From positions 1,178,001-1,242,000 of the forward strand of contig CAWCGU010000006.1 in assembly GCA_963795195.1 (NCBI GenBank): a DNA stretch of 64,000 nt. Reading direction: 5' to 3'. The DNA comes from CAWCGU01 sp963795195 (lineage in GTDB: Bacteria > Actinomycetota > Thermoleophilia > Solirubrobacterales > 70-9). Position 1 is the first letter of the stretch; each line of letters opens with the position of its first letter. This document shows, in pieces, positions 1 through 8,197 of this stretch. Under the pieces are notes generated by a model that made no database searches, was not told where the DNA came from, and was given only the letters and a program-made list of their open reading frames with translations. A program made the position numbers and the translations under genes.

Positions 1-68
1 ACGCCGGCGCCGTGATCCAGCTGACCTCCGAGATTTTGCGAAACGAGATCCTCGGGTAGGCTCGCGAC

Positions 69-1826
69 GTGGAAGCGAGCACCGCCAAGGCCCCTGAGCA
101 GCCGACCGAGTCGAGCGCGTCCTCGTTCGCCAAGTCGATGTTCCTCGGTGAGATCCACGAGGAGATGGTCTTCCCCTGGCCTTCGCCCGATCCCGAGGAA
201 CAGGACCGTATCCGCGCCCTGATCGCGGCCGCTCAGGCCATCGGGGGCTCGATCGACCACCGCAAGGCCGAGGAGGACCGCTGGATCGGCGACGACAACA
301 TCAAAGCGCTGGGTGAGGCGGGCCTCTGCGGGCTCTACGTCGACGAGAAGTACGGCGGCCAGGGCCTCTCGCAGACCGGCTACGCCCGCGTATTCGAGAC
401 CTTTGCCCAGATCGACGCGACGATGGCGATCATCCTCGGCGTCCACCAGTCGATCGGCTTCAAGGGCATCTCGATGTTCGGATCCGACGAGCAAAAGGAG
501 CGCTGGCTGCCCGACCTCGCCAGCGGCCGCAAGCTCGCCGGCTTCGCGCTGACCGAACCGAGCGCGGGCTCGGACGCCTGGAACCTCGAGTCTCGCGCCG
601 TCCAGCAGTCCGACGGATCCTGGGTGCTGAACGGGCACAAGCGCTACATCGGCAACGGCGGCAAGGGCTCTGTGTTCACGACCTTCGCGCGCTGCGAAAT
701 TGACGGCAAGGACCGCCACATCGCGCTGATCCTCGAAAAGGGGATGAAGGGCTTCGAGGTCGGCGACCGCTTCGACACGATGGGCCTGCGGGCCAATGAC
801 CTGCGGCGCCTGGACTTCCGCGACGTCCGCGTTCCCGCCGAGAACGTTCTGGGTGAGCCCGGCGAGGGCTTCAAGATCGCGATGCAGGTCCTCAACAACG
901 GCCGCATCGGGCTCGGCACGGGGTCCGTCGGCGGCGCCAAGGCGCTGCTCGACCTCTCGATCGACCACGTCAATGAGCGCCGCCAGTTCGGTGAGCCCCT
1001 GGCCAACCTCGACCTGGTCCAGGAGAAGATCGGTTCCACGGTCACCTATTTGTTCGGGCTCGAAGCGATGTGCTACCTGACCTGCGGGCTCGTCGACGCC
1101 GGGGTCACCGACTACTCGATGGAGTCGGCGATGTGCAAGATCGCCGGGACCGAGTTCCTCTGGTACGTCGCCAACCGCTCCCTTCAGCTGGCCGGCGGCG
1201 AGGGCTACATGAAGGATCGGCCCTACGAGAAGATCCTGCGCGACATCCGCATCTTCCCGATCTTCGAGGGAGCGAACGACGTGCTGCGCTCCTACGTGGC
1301 GCTCTCGGCGCTGAAACCGGTCGGCGAGAAGCTCTCCGAGCTCGGCGACGTGGGCCTCAACAACCCGATCGGCTCGATCGGCGTGCTCGCCGAGTACTTC
1401 GGCGGTCGCATCCAGCGCCGGGTGCGGCCGGACAAGATCACCGAAGCCCACGGCGAGCTCGAAAAGCACGCCGAAGCCGTCGGTGAACAGGTCAAGGAGC
1501 TGAGCTTCGTCTCGGAGGGGCTGCTCAAGAAGCACCGCAAAGAGATTCTGCGCCAGGGCCTGCAGCACAAGCGACTCGCCGACGCTGCCGCCGACATCTA
1601 CGCGCAGGTCGCCGTGCTCTCGCGGGTCAGCCAGATCTTCGAAGACCAGGGCGTCGAGCCCTCGGGCCAGGAGCGCTACATCGCCGAGACCTTCTGCGAG
1701 CGCGCCGCCTCCAGGGTGCGCTCACAACTCCGCAAGATCGAGCGCAACGACGACGACCGCGTCACCGCCGTCGCCAAGCTGGCCTACAAGCGCGGCGAGT
1801 ACGGGTACGCGTTGTTCGAAGACTGA
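69..1826 (+). CDS. Acyl-CoA dehydrogenase, long form (VLCAD/ACAD9-like)
   Basis: Flavin-dependent alpha,beta-dehydrogenation of acyl-CoA, first step of beta-oxidation. The 585 residues show the FAD/substrate signature FALTEPSAGSDAW (about 159-171) and FEGANDVLR, whose Glu400 is the likely catalytic base. The usual family length is about 380; the extra roughly 180 C-terminal residues match the long VLCAD/ACAD9-like group. The start is GTG at 69, with no good Shine-Dalgarno sequence visible. It ends 6 bp before the LigD-type gene on the same strand, so the two may be cotranscribed. The thiolase at 8.2-9.3 kb could act in the same pathway, but this is not shown by linkage. Confidence 0.93.
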   Translation: MEASTAKAPEQPTESSASSFAKSMFLGEIHEEMVFPWPSPDPEEQDRIRALIAAAQAIGGSIDHRKAEEDRWIGDDNIKALGEAGLCGLYVDEKYGGQGLSQTGYARVFETFAQIDATMAIILGVHQSIGFKGISMFGSDEQKERWLPDLASGRKLAGFALTEPSAGSDAWNLESRAVQQSDGSWVLNGHKRYIGNGGKGSVFTTFARCEIDGKDRHIALILEKGMKGFEVGDRFDTMGLRANDLRRLDFRDVRVPAENVLGEPGEGFKIAMQVLNNGRIGLGTGSVGGAKALLDLSIDHVNERRQFGEPLANLDLVQEKIGSTVTYLFGLEAMCYLTCGLVDAGVTDYSMESAMCKIAGTEFLWYVANRSLQLAGGEGYMKDRPYEKILRDIRIFPIFEGANDVLRSYVALSALKPVGEKLSELGDVGLNNPIGSIGVLAEYFGGRIQRRVRPDKITEAHGELEKHAEAVGEQVKELSFVSEGLLKKHRKEILRQGLQHKRLADAAADIYAQVAVLSRVSQIFEDQGVEPSGQERYIAETFCERAASRVRSQLRKIERNDDDRVTAVAKLAYKRGEYGYALFED

Positions 1827-1832
1827 GGTCCG

Positions 1833-2978
1833 ATGGCCAAGAGCGAGTTCACGATGCTCGAGGTCGCGGGCCGGGAGGTGCGGCTCTCCAACCCGGGCAA
1901 GGTGTACTTCCCCAAGCCCGGCTGGACCAAGCTGGACATCGCCGAGTACTACATCTCCACCGCCGAGGCGGTGCTGGTTCACCTACGCGAACGCCCAACC
2001 GTAATGAAGCGCTTCGTCAACGGGATCATGGAGGACCCGATCTGGCAGAAGCGGGTGCCGAAGAACATTCCCGACTGGCTGCAGACGGCGACCGTCGCCT
2101 TCCCGTCGGGGCGCACAGCCGAAGAGCTGGTTGCCGACGACGCCGCGCATCTCGTCTGGGCGAACAACCTCGGCGTCATCGACTTCAACCCCTGGCCCGC
2201 CCGGCGTGAAGACCTCGAGCACCCCGACGAGCTGCGGGTCGACCTCGACCCGACCGAGGGAATCGCCTGGGCCGATGTTCGCAAGACGGCGATGGTCGTC
2301 AAGGAGGTGCTCGAGGAGCACGGCCTGCAGGGCTACCCGAAGACCTCGGGCTCAAAGGGCATCCACGTCAACGTCCGCATCGAGCCGCGCTGGGATTTCC
2401 TCGCCGTGCGCCGCGCCGCCCTGGCGATGGGGCGCGAGGTCGAGCGTCGCGCCCCGGACCTGGCGACGACCAAGTGGTGGAAGGAGGAGCGCCACGGCGT
2501 CTTCATCGACTACAACCAGAATGCCCGCGACCGCACGGTTGCCTCCTGCTACTCCGTGCGCCCGACGCCTGACGCGCGGGTCTCATGCGCGCTGGCCTGG
2601 GATGAGGTGCCCGATGTCGAGCCGGAGGATCTGAGGCTCGACACCGTGCCGGAGCGGCTCAAGGCGTCGGGCGATCCGGCTGTGGATATCGATGACGAGC
2701 CGGGCTCCCTGGACCAGCTCCTGGAACTGGCGCGACGCGACGAGGAGGAAGGCATCGGCGACGCGCCCTGGCCGCCGCACTTCCCCAAGCAGAAGGACGA
2801 GCCCAAGCGCGTGCAGCCGAGCCGCGACAAGGACCGGCCCAAGCAGCGCGGCCGCGCCGGCGACCCGCAGCCGGGTGGTCCTCCCCCGGATACCGGCACG
2901 GGCGGTATGCAGCATGGATTCGGCTCGAAGCCGCGCACCGGCCAGGGCCACGCCGAGGAGTTCGAAGACCAAACCTAA
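1833..2978 (+). CDS. LigD-type DNA polymerase/primase domain protein (NHEJ)
   Basis: Stand-alone polymerase domain of the bacterial non-homologous end-joining ligase D family, which fills in and extends broken DNA ends together with Ku and a ligase. Visible marks are the metal-binding DLDP motif (Asp137, Asp139) and the SGSKG-IHV nucleotide-binding stretch near residues 171-180. There is no ATP-ligase or phosphoesterase domain; instead the last about 65 residues are a Lys/Arg/Pro/Gly-rich tail. Start ATG follows the previous stop by 6 bp. Ku and ligase genes are not in this window. The TAA stop lies inside the palindrome at 2971-3001. Confidence 0.9.
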   Translation: MAKSEFTMLEVAGREVRLSNPGKVYFPKPGWTKLDIAEYYISTAEAVLVHLRERPTVMKRFVNGIMEDPIWQKRVPKNIPDWLQTATVAFPSGRTAEELVADDAAHLVWANNLGVIDFNPWPARREDLEHPDELRVDLDPTEGIAWADVRKTAMVVKEVLEEHGLQGYPKTSGSKGIHVNVRIEPRWDFLAVRRAALAMGREVERRAPDLATTKWWKEERHGVFIDYNQNARDRTVASCYSVRPTPDARVSCALAWDEVPDVEPEDLRLDTVPERLKASGDPAVDIDDEPGSLDQLLELARRDEEEGIGDAPWPPHFPKQKDEPKRVQPSRDKDRPKQRGRAGDPQPGGPPPDTGTGGMQHGFGSKPRTGQGHAEEFEDQT

Positions 2979-3001
2979 AGGGGTCTGACCCCTTTAGGTT
3001 T
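2971..3001. terminator. Perfect palindrome shared by two convergent gene ends
   Basis: Arms 2971-2985 and 2987-3001 (15 bp each, AAACCTAAAGGGGTC and its reverse complement) surround a single T. The centre is GGGGTCTGACCCC. The TAA of the LigD-type gene (2976-2978) and the TAA of the GH31 gene (2994-2996, minus strand) are both formed by the palindrome, so both proteins end in ...Thr-stop. It can fold as a bidirectional terminator; its origin as an inserted repeat is inferred. Confidence 0.8.
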
Positions 3002-5240
3002 TGTGCAGCGGTCGGGTGCCGCAGCGGGTGAAGTAGGGAAGCTTGCTCAGCGAAGCCGTGACGGTGGCCTGCTGGGGGCCGCGGTAGCTGCGGCCGGTCT
3101 GAGGGTCGCGCCAACAGCCACGTGGGAAATACACGTCCCGGATCGTCGCACCCTGGCGCACGACCGGCGCAACGAGCACGTCGGGGCCCAACAGCCACTG
3201 CTGGTCCTGCTGGACGGCGTCTGGGTCGTTCGGAAATGCGAGCCAGAGCGGGCGCGTCGGCGGCACTCCGGTCGCGGCGGCTTTGCGCCAGAGGCGCATG
3301 ATCAGGGGCGCGGCCCGCAAGTGCAGACGCGAGTAGCGCTCGTAGATCCGCACGGTCTCGGCGTCATAGGACCAGGGCGTGTGGGTGCCGGCGACGATCG
3401 AGCCGTGCAGGCGCATCACCGGTGAGAGCGCCGCCCATTCGGCCCAGCGGATGAAGAGCTCCTTGGTCGTCGGCGGCGTGACGAGGTCGAGGTAGCCGCC
3501 GACGTCGGTTCCGAACCCGTAGGCGCCCCCGATCGCTCGGTTGAGCATGTCCGGCGCCTGCGAGCGCAAACCCGAGGAACGACTCCAGTCGGTGTTCTCG
3601 TCCCCTGGGAAGTTGCCCCCCTCGTAGGCCGCCGAGCCCGGCGTCCCCGAGTAGCCCGACCGAGTGAAGAACCAGATCCGGCGGCCGGGATGGCTGCGCT
3701 CGAAGCGGTTGATGACTTCACGGGTGACCCGGTGGAAGAGCACCGGGTAGCGGTTGTGCATCGTCGCGCCGGTCTCGCCGTTGTCGAAGTGCATGCCGGG
3801 GAGCACCTGCTCGCCGAAGTCCTGCATGAAGCCGTCGGCGCCGAGCCGCAGCACATCGGTGACGCGGCCGCTCCACCATTCGACGGCCTCAGGGTCGGTG
3901 AAGTCGATCTGTGCCGTCAGGTTCTGGAAGTTGCCGATGTAGGTGTAGGGGTCGCCGTCGCCGTTGGTTGCGACCCAGCCGTTGTCGACGGCTTGGTCGA
4001 ACTCCGACGGCCGGTCGGTGCCGATCTCGTCGCGGCCCACAAAAGCGCGGAAGTAGACGAGCGCGCGAACCCCCATCCGGTGCAGGCGGCGGATGACGCT
4101 GCGCAGGTAGTCGCGCTCCAACCAGGCCCAGGCCTCGATCCGGTATGAGGTGATCGGCAGGTCGTGACGCTTGATCTGGCGCAGGTCGTCCTCAACGGAG
4201 GCGGTGTAGGACTCGACCGTCTCGCCGCTGAACCGCGTCAGTCGATCGAAGTGGGGCCCGAGCGCCCAGCGCGGCGGTACTCGGTGGCGGCCGCCGATGC
4301 GGGTCGTCGTCTCGATCGCCTGCGCCGCGGCACCAGGGGCGACGATGTAGTCAAGCGCCGCCCCATCAACGGTCAGCTGCCAGGCGTCGGACCGATCCGA
4401 GGCCATCCGCCAGCCCGACAGGCGGTCGCTGTCGAGCAGGAAGCCGTAACCGCGCGAGGAGATGAACTGTGACTGCACGTAGAAGGCGCTCGTCGGCCCA
4501 TTCGGGAAGAGGTAGGTATCCCTGCCGGTACCGGGGAGCACATCGGCGACGGGCTGGAGGATCCCGGCTCCCGTGTTCTGCTGCTCGACCCAGTTGTAGA
4601 AGTCCTCACCACGCTGGTCAATCGCGTTGTGGCGGCCGCCGAAACCGTGGAAGGCCTCGCCGTGGGCGCTAATGAAGGAGTCGGACATCGCCACGACGCC
4701 GGCTGCCGACCTCGGGCGGACTGAGACCCGCAGCGCTCCGGATCCGGCGGGTGTGACCCGGACCGCAAGCAGGCGCCCGCTCGGGTCGTTGGTCGCAACC
4801 GTCAGCACAATTCCTCCGCCGGTCCGTCGCACGCCTGTGACGTCGGTGGCGGAGTACTGCGTGCCTGCCTCGGCGCCGAGCAGCTTGTTGCCGACCCAGG
4901 GCGAGGCGGGGTACTCGAGTCCCACCCGAGCGCCCACGGTGAAGGTCAGCGGTGAGTAGAGCGAGGGCCCGTCGACGACGTCGGCACCTAGCGCCTCCGG
5001 CTCGACACTCGGTGGGATCACGAAGGGCTCGGGGCGGGTGTTGGGAACCTGGGAGAGGGCGGGCCGGCCGGCGGGCTCGGCAAACGACAGCCGCAGAGGT
5101 GAGCGGTCGATCGTCGCCCGGGCGCCGGGGGCGGTGACGACGACCCGCTGGTCGCCCAGGCGGACGGCGGCTCGCGCGGGCACGGCGGCAGCAAGGAACA
5201 GGAGGGTCGAACCCGCTAAGGCCAGCACTTGACGCACCAT
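2994..5240 (-). CDS. Secreted glycoside hydrolase family 31 (alpha-glycosidase, sulfoquinovosidase-like motif)
   Basis: Retaining alpha-glycosidase of clan GH-D, 748 residues, exported. The start is placed at ATG 5240 because a good signal peptide follows (MVRQVLALAGS... to ...PARA-A); the longer frame upstream is antisense to acpS and unlike the family. The nucleophile region reads GFMQDFGEQVLP, the acid/base region GNFPGDENTDW. The former resembles the ADFGEYLP motif of the sulfoquinovosidase YihQ more than the WIDMNE of starch glucosidases. Substrate is unproven: alpha-glucoside, xyloside or sulfoquinovoside are all possible. Divergent from acpS with 60 bp between starts; no transporter or sugar catabolic genes adjoin it. 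Confidence 0.85.
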   Translation of the reverse strand: MVRQVLALAGSTLLFLAAAVPARAAVRLGDQRVVVTAPGARATIDRSPLRLSFAEPAGRPALSQVPNTRPEPFVIPPSVEPEALGADVVDGPSLYSPLTFTVGARVGLEYPASPWVGNKLLGAEAGTQYSATDVTGVRRTGGGIVLTVATNDPSGRLLAVRVTPAGSGALRVSVRPRSAAGVVAMSDSFISAHGEAFHGFGGRHNAIDQRGEDFYNWVEQQNTGAGILQPVADVLPGTGRDTYLFPNGPTSAFYVQSQFISSRGYGFLLDSDRLSGWRMASDRSDAWQLTVDGAALDYIVAPGAAAQAIETTTRIGGRHRVPPRWALGPHFDRLTRFSGETVESYTASVEDDLRQIKRHDLPITSYRIEAWAWLERDYLRSVIRRLHRMGVRALVYFRAFVGRDEIGTDRPSEFDQAVDNGWVATNGDGDPYTYIGNFQNLTAQIDFTDPEAVEWWSGRVTDVLRLGADGFMQDFGEQVLPGMHFDNGETGATMHNRYPVLFHRVTREVINRFERSHPGRRIWFFTRSGYSGTPGSAAYEGGNFPGDENTDWSRSSGLRSQAPDMLNRAIGGAYGFGTDVGGYLDLVTPPTTKELFIRWAEWAALSPVMRLHGSIVAGTHTPWSYDAETVRIYERYSRLHLRAAPLIMRLWRKAAATGVPPTRPLWLAFPNDPDAVQQDQQWLLGPDVLVAPVVRQGATIRDVYFPRGCWRDPQTGRSYRGPQQATVTASLSKLPYFTRCGTRPLHKT

Positions 5241-5300
5241 GGAGCAGATGAGTATCGCCGAGGCTGGCACGCCCGATGCAGGTTGGTCTACCTTTGCGCG

Positions 5301-5651
5301 GTGTCCGTCGGCATCGACCTGATCGAGATTAAGCGCGTCGAACAAGCGCTCGAGCGCCAGCCGCGTCTCGCGGCGCGCCTGTTCACCGCGGGTGAACTCG
5401 AGTACGCGCAGTCGATGGGCCGCCCCGGTCGCCACCTGGCGGCGCGGTTCGCGGCCAAGGAGGCCGTGATGAAGGCGCTGGGCCTGAAGTACTTCGCACC
5501 CACAGAGATCGAGATCGTCCGGGGTGACGGCGAGCCCACGGTGAGGTTGAGTGGGGGGGCGGCGCAGAGAGCCCAGGAGCTGGGCGTAGAGGTAAGCGTC
5601 TCCCTGACCCACTCTCGCGACCTGGCCGCGGCCGTAGCCCAAGCCCAATAG
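5301..5651 (+). CDS. acpS: Holo-[acyl-carrier-protein] synthase
   Basis: Transfers 4'-phosphopantetheine from CoA to a serine of acyl carrier protein, activating fatty-acid synthesis. The 116-residue product has the family opening VGIDLIEIKRVE with the Mg-binding Asp, and RFAAKEAVMKALG with the catalytic-site Glu and Lys. Length is typical. I chose GTG 5301 since the family begins directly before this motif; an in-frame start at 5229 would add a non-homologous leader. It stands alone, divergent from GH31 and convergent with a TetR gene. Confidence 0.93.
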   Translation: MSVGIDLIEIKRVEQALERQPRLAARLFTAGELEYAQSMGRPGRHLAARFAAKEAVMKALGLKYFAPTEIEIVRGDGEPTVRLSGGAAQRAQELGVEVSVSLTHSRDLAAAVAQAQ

Positions 5652-5662
5652 CCCCAATCCCG

Positions 5663-5708
5663 CGAACGTCCCAAATGACCTCCTATAGGGGGTACTCCGG
5701 GACGTTCG
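5663..5708. repeat. 46-bp dispersed inverted-arm element, copy 1
   Basis: Arms CGAACGTCCC (5663-5672) and GGGACGTTCG (5699-5708) flank a 26-nt spacer. The same arms with the same 26-nt spacing recur at 48871-48916, where 20 of 26 spacer bases match. Here it sits between the convergent acpS and TetR genes, so a terminator role is possible, but conservation of the spacer suggests a mobile or repeated element. Confidence 0.8.
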
Positions 5709-5720
5709 GCGAGAGTTTGG

Positions 5721-6320
5721 TTAGGTGCGGAGGCCTTCCAGCAGCGCCAGGAGGGCAGTTTCCAATTCGGCTCGGGTTGAGGGGTCGCCGGAGTCGGCCA
5801 TCGCCATGCCGGCCTCCCCCATCGCGGCCAGCAGCAGCTGGGCCAACGGCTTGACGGGCTGGGCCTTGAGTGCGCCGGCATCCATTCCTCCCTGCAGCGC
5901 CGCCATCGCCAGGCCGAGGCCGTAGCGCTCTTCGATTTCGCGCCAGACGCCGCGCCCGAGCACCGTCGGCGCCTCGAGCAGGCTGATGCGGGCGATCTCT
6001 GGCGTCTCGCAGGCGTCTAGAAAACTGCGGATGCCGACCCGAAGCGCCTCGACGGGATCGGCCGGCCCGGCCTCGGCGAGCTTGGCGGCGATCCCGTCGG
6101 AGAGCTCCTGCTCGAGGTCCTCGTGCACGGCCAGGAAGAGATCCCGCTTGTCGGCGAAGTGGTGGTAGAGGGCGCCGCGGGTGACCTTGGCGCGGGCCAC
6201 GATCTCCTCGGTGCCGACGTCGTTGTAGCCGCGCTTGGCGAACAGCTCGCGGCCGGCGCGCACCAGCTTGGCGCGGGTGGCTTCGGATCGTTCGGCCTGT
6301 CTTGACTTGGCGGCTTCCAC
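5721..6320 (-). CDS. TetR-family transcriptional regulator
   Basis: One-component repressor, 199 residues. The N-terminal helix-turn-helix spans about residues 10-57, with RELFAKRGYNDVGTEEIVARA and the family end ALYHHFADKRDLF. The C-terminal ligand domain is helical, with no recognisable ligand. I chose GTG 6320, preceded by GAGGT at a good distance; a longer frame up to 6395 would run through the operator. It is divergent from the alpha/beta hydrolase gene and the shared 77-bp gap holds a palindrome, so it probably controls both itself and the hydrolase. Confidence 0.9.
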   Translation of the reverse strand: MEAAKSRQAERSEATRAKLVRAGRELFAKRGYNDVGTEEIVARAKVTRGALYHHFADKRDLFLAVHEDLEQELSDGIAAKLAEAGPADPVEALRVGIRSFLDACETPEIARISLLEAPTVLGRGVWREIEERYGLGLAMAALQGGMDAGALKAQPVKPLAQLLLAAMGEAGMAMADSGDPSTRAELETALLALLEGLRT

Positions 6321-6337
6321 AGTGATCAACCTCACAC

Positions 6338-6360
6338 AACATACATACTGCTTGTATGTT
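6338..6360. promoter_or_regulatory. Palindromic operator of the TetR/hydrolase pair
   Basis: AACATACA (6338-6345) and TGTATGTT (6353-6360) form 8-bp inverted arms around 7 nt. It lies between the starts of the divergent TetR (6320) and hydrolase (6398) genes in an otherwise GC-rich stretch. Size and position fit a TetR dimer site. Confidence 0.8.
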
Positions 6361-6397
6361 ACCTTCACGACGCCCCCTACGGAAGGACTGACCAAGC

Positions 6398-7303
6398 ATG
6401 TCGAACCCGAACACGTACTGGCGCTCCCCCGACCTCGGCGAGGCCCACGAGGTCAACCTCCCCGGCGGCCCGATGCGAGTCTTCGAGGCGGGCTCAGGAC
6501 CGGCGATCGTCTTCGTCCACGGCGCGCTGGTCAACGCCAACCTCTGGCGCAAGGTCGTGCCGCAACTCAGCGCCGACTTTCGCTGCGTGACCCTCGACAT
6601 GCCGCTGGGCTCGCATCAGCTTCCCGTCCCGGACGCGGACGTCTCCCCTCCCGGGCTGGCTGCGCGGATCGCCGCTGCGATCTCCGAGCTCGAGCTCGAG
6701 GACGTGACGCTGGTCGGAAATGACACCGGCGGCGGCCTCTCCCAGATCGTTGTCGCCAACCACCGGGAGCGAATCGGGCGGCTGTTCCTGACCTCGGTCG
6801 ATGCCTTCGAGCAGTTCCCGCCGGCACTCTTCAAGTACCTGCTGGCACCGCCGCTGATCCGCAGCGCACCGATCACCTTCGGGCTGCTGAGGGTCCACGG
6901 GCTGCGGCGACTGCCGATCGCCTACGGCTGGTTGATGCACTCGAAGCTCGACCGCGATGCCGGCGACTCCTACGTGCTGCCGGTGCTGAGCAACCGCGAG
7001 GTGCGTGCCGACACGGCACGCTTTCTCGGCGGCCTCGACCCCAGCCACCTGCTCGACGCCGCGACGACGTTCGCGAGCTTCAGCAAGCCCGTGACGATCG
7101 CCTGGTCCAAGGACGACAAGTTCTTCTGGCTCCGTAACGCCGATCGGCTCTCCCAGTCCTTCCCGGACTCGAAGCTCGAGTGGATCGAGGACTCGCGCAC
7201 GTTCTCCCCGGAGGACCAGCCGGAGGTCCTGGCTCGCCTGATCAGGGAACTGACCGAGCGTCCCGTAAAGACCGAAGCGGGCGCGGTGACCGCAAATGGC
7301 TGA
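6398..7303 (+). CDS. Alpha/beta hydrolase with Asp at the nucleophile position
   Basis: Soluble alpha/beta-fold hydrolase, 301 residues. The oxyanion-side motif FVHGALVNANLW is at about 39-50. The nucleophile elbow is VGNDTGGG with Asp109 where esterases have Ser, as in haloalkane dehalogenases and epoxide hydrolases. This implies an alkyl-enzyme ester mechanism, but the substrate is unknown. ATG 6398 follows an AAGGA box. Expression is probably controlled by the divergent TetR. A truncated DUF4345-like gene overlaps its last 8 bases. Confidence 0.85.
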   Translation: MSNPNTYWRSPDLGEAHEVNLPGGPMRVFEAGSGPAIVFVHGALVNANLWRKVVPQLSADFRCVTLDMPLGSHQLPVPDADVSPPGLAARIAAAISELELEDVTLVGNDTGGGLSQIVVANHRERIGRLFLTSVDAFEQFPPALFKYLLAPPLIRSAPITFGLLRVHGLRRLPIAYGWLMHSKLDRDAGDSYVLPVLSNREVRADTARFLGGLDPSHLLDAATTFASFSKPVTIAWSKDDKFFWLRNADRLSQSFPDSKLEWIEDSRTFSPEDQPEVLARLIRELTERPVKTEAGAVTANG

Positions 7304-7577
7304 CGTCATCATCGTCCTCGCCGCTCTCGGCATGGCCGGGATGGGCTTCTACGCACTGTCGACGCCGTCGTCGATCCCCGCCATCTTCGGCGGCACGGCG
7401 CCGAGCGCCGACTCCCGCAACGAGATCCGAGCGGTCTACGGCGGCTTCGGTGTCGCCGTGGCAGCGCTCCTGGCCTGGGTGGCGCTCGCCGACTCAGCTG
7501 CGGGCTGCTGCTTGCGGCTGCCTAGGTCGGGCCGGCGCGGATGTATCGGGATCGCAGGTAGGCCACCACACGCTTGA
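7296..7577 (+). pseudogene. Truncated DUF4345-like membrane protein
   Basis: The first about 68 residues match what I know of DUF4345 proteins: a hydrophobic N-terminus, PSSIPAIFGGTAPSAD, then NEIRAVYGGFGVAVAALL. The family normally continues with further membrane helices to about 120-130 residues. Here the sequence becomes CCLRLPRSGRRGC and stops, overlapping the end of the convergent DUF4126 gene by 56 bp. It looks as if the 3' part was lost where the neighbour was joined. It starts inside the hydrolase stop region, so it was probably cotranscribed with it. Confidence 0.65.
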
Positions 7578-8115
7578 TCCTCGAGAAGAGGAACCAGACG
7601 AGCAGGGCGCCGGTGATCAGCAAGAACGCGGCGATCAGCGCGGCGGCGACCGGGTACTCGAGCGCGAACAGGGTGACGCCGGCGACGGCGACATCCTCGG
7701 CGACGCTGGTGATGATGTTCGAGAAGGGCTCGGGCGAGGTGTTGATCGCCAGCCGCAACCCGCTCTTGACTCCGTGGCTCGCCAGCGCGATCCCGCCGCT
7801 GCCGGCAACCGTCAGCGCCTCGTCGAGTCCCTGGACATCCGCCTCCCCGGCGAGTCCCACCCCGATCCAGGACGCGACCGCGGGCCGCACCGCCGTACCC
7901 ACCAGGTCCCAGAGATTGTCGACGTAGGGGATCTTGTCGAGCACGAACTCGACTGCGGTCATCACCAGCGCGGCGATGATGACTCCGTCCGAGGTCAACT
8001 CGGACGGCACCTCCCCCACACCGGCGCGGCCGAGCAGACCCAGCACGGCGACCGTCAGGTAGGCATTGATCCCGGCCGCCCAGCCGGTTGAGACGACGCT
8101 GGCCGCGAGGTCCAT
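7522..8115 (-). CDS. DUF4126 family integral membrane protein
   Basis: A 197-residue membrane protein. Features are an N-terminal GWAAGINAYLTVAVLGLLGR segment, DKIPYVDNLWDLVGTAVRP in the middle and two hydrophobic segments near the C-terminus, ending in a basic tail. This arrangement is that of DUF4126, whose function is not known. Monocistronic by position, between a truncated gene and the thiolase; its 3' end overlaps the truncated DUF4345-like gene on the other strand. Confidence 0.85.
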   Translation of the reverse strand: MDLAASVVSTGWAAGINAYLTVAVLGLLGRAGVGEVPSELTSDGVIIAALVMTAVEFVLDKIPYVDNLWDLVGTAVRPAVASWIGVGLAGEADVQGLDEALTVAGSGGIALASHGVKSGLRLAINTSPEPFSNIITSVAEDVAVAGVTLFALEYPVAAALIAAFLLITGALLVWFLFSRIKRVVAYLRSRYIRAGPT

Positions 8116-8197
8116 GGCGCCAGCCTACGAACGATGGCGCTTCAGCCCAGACCCGATGACGCGGAAAGCCATTGTTCGCTCGGGGCGTCGCTTGGGT

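Noticed and set aside
1833..2978. Full-length ligase D
   Set aside because: Only the polymerase domain is present; no ligase or phosphoesterase motifs in 381 residues.
5241..5657. N-terminal extension of the GH31 gene
   Set aside because: Would run antisense through acpS; the signal peptide starts at 5240.
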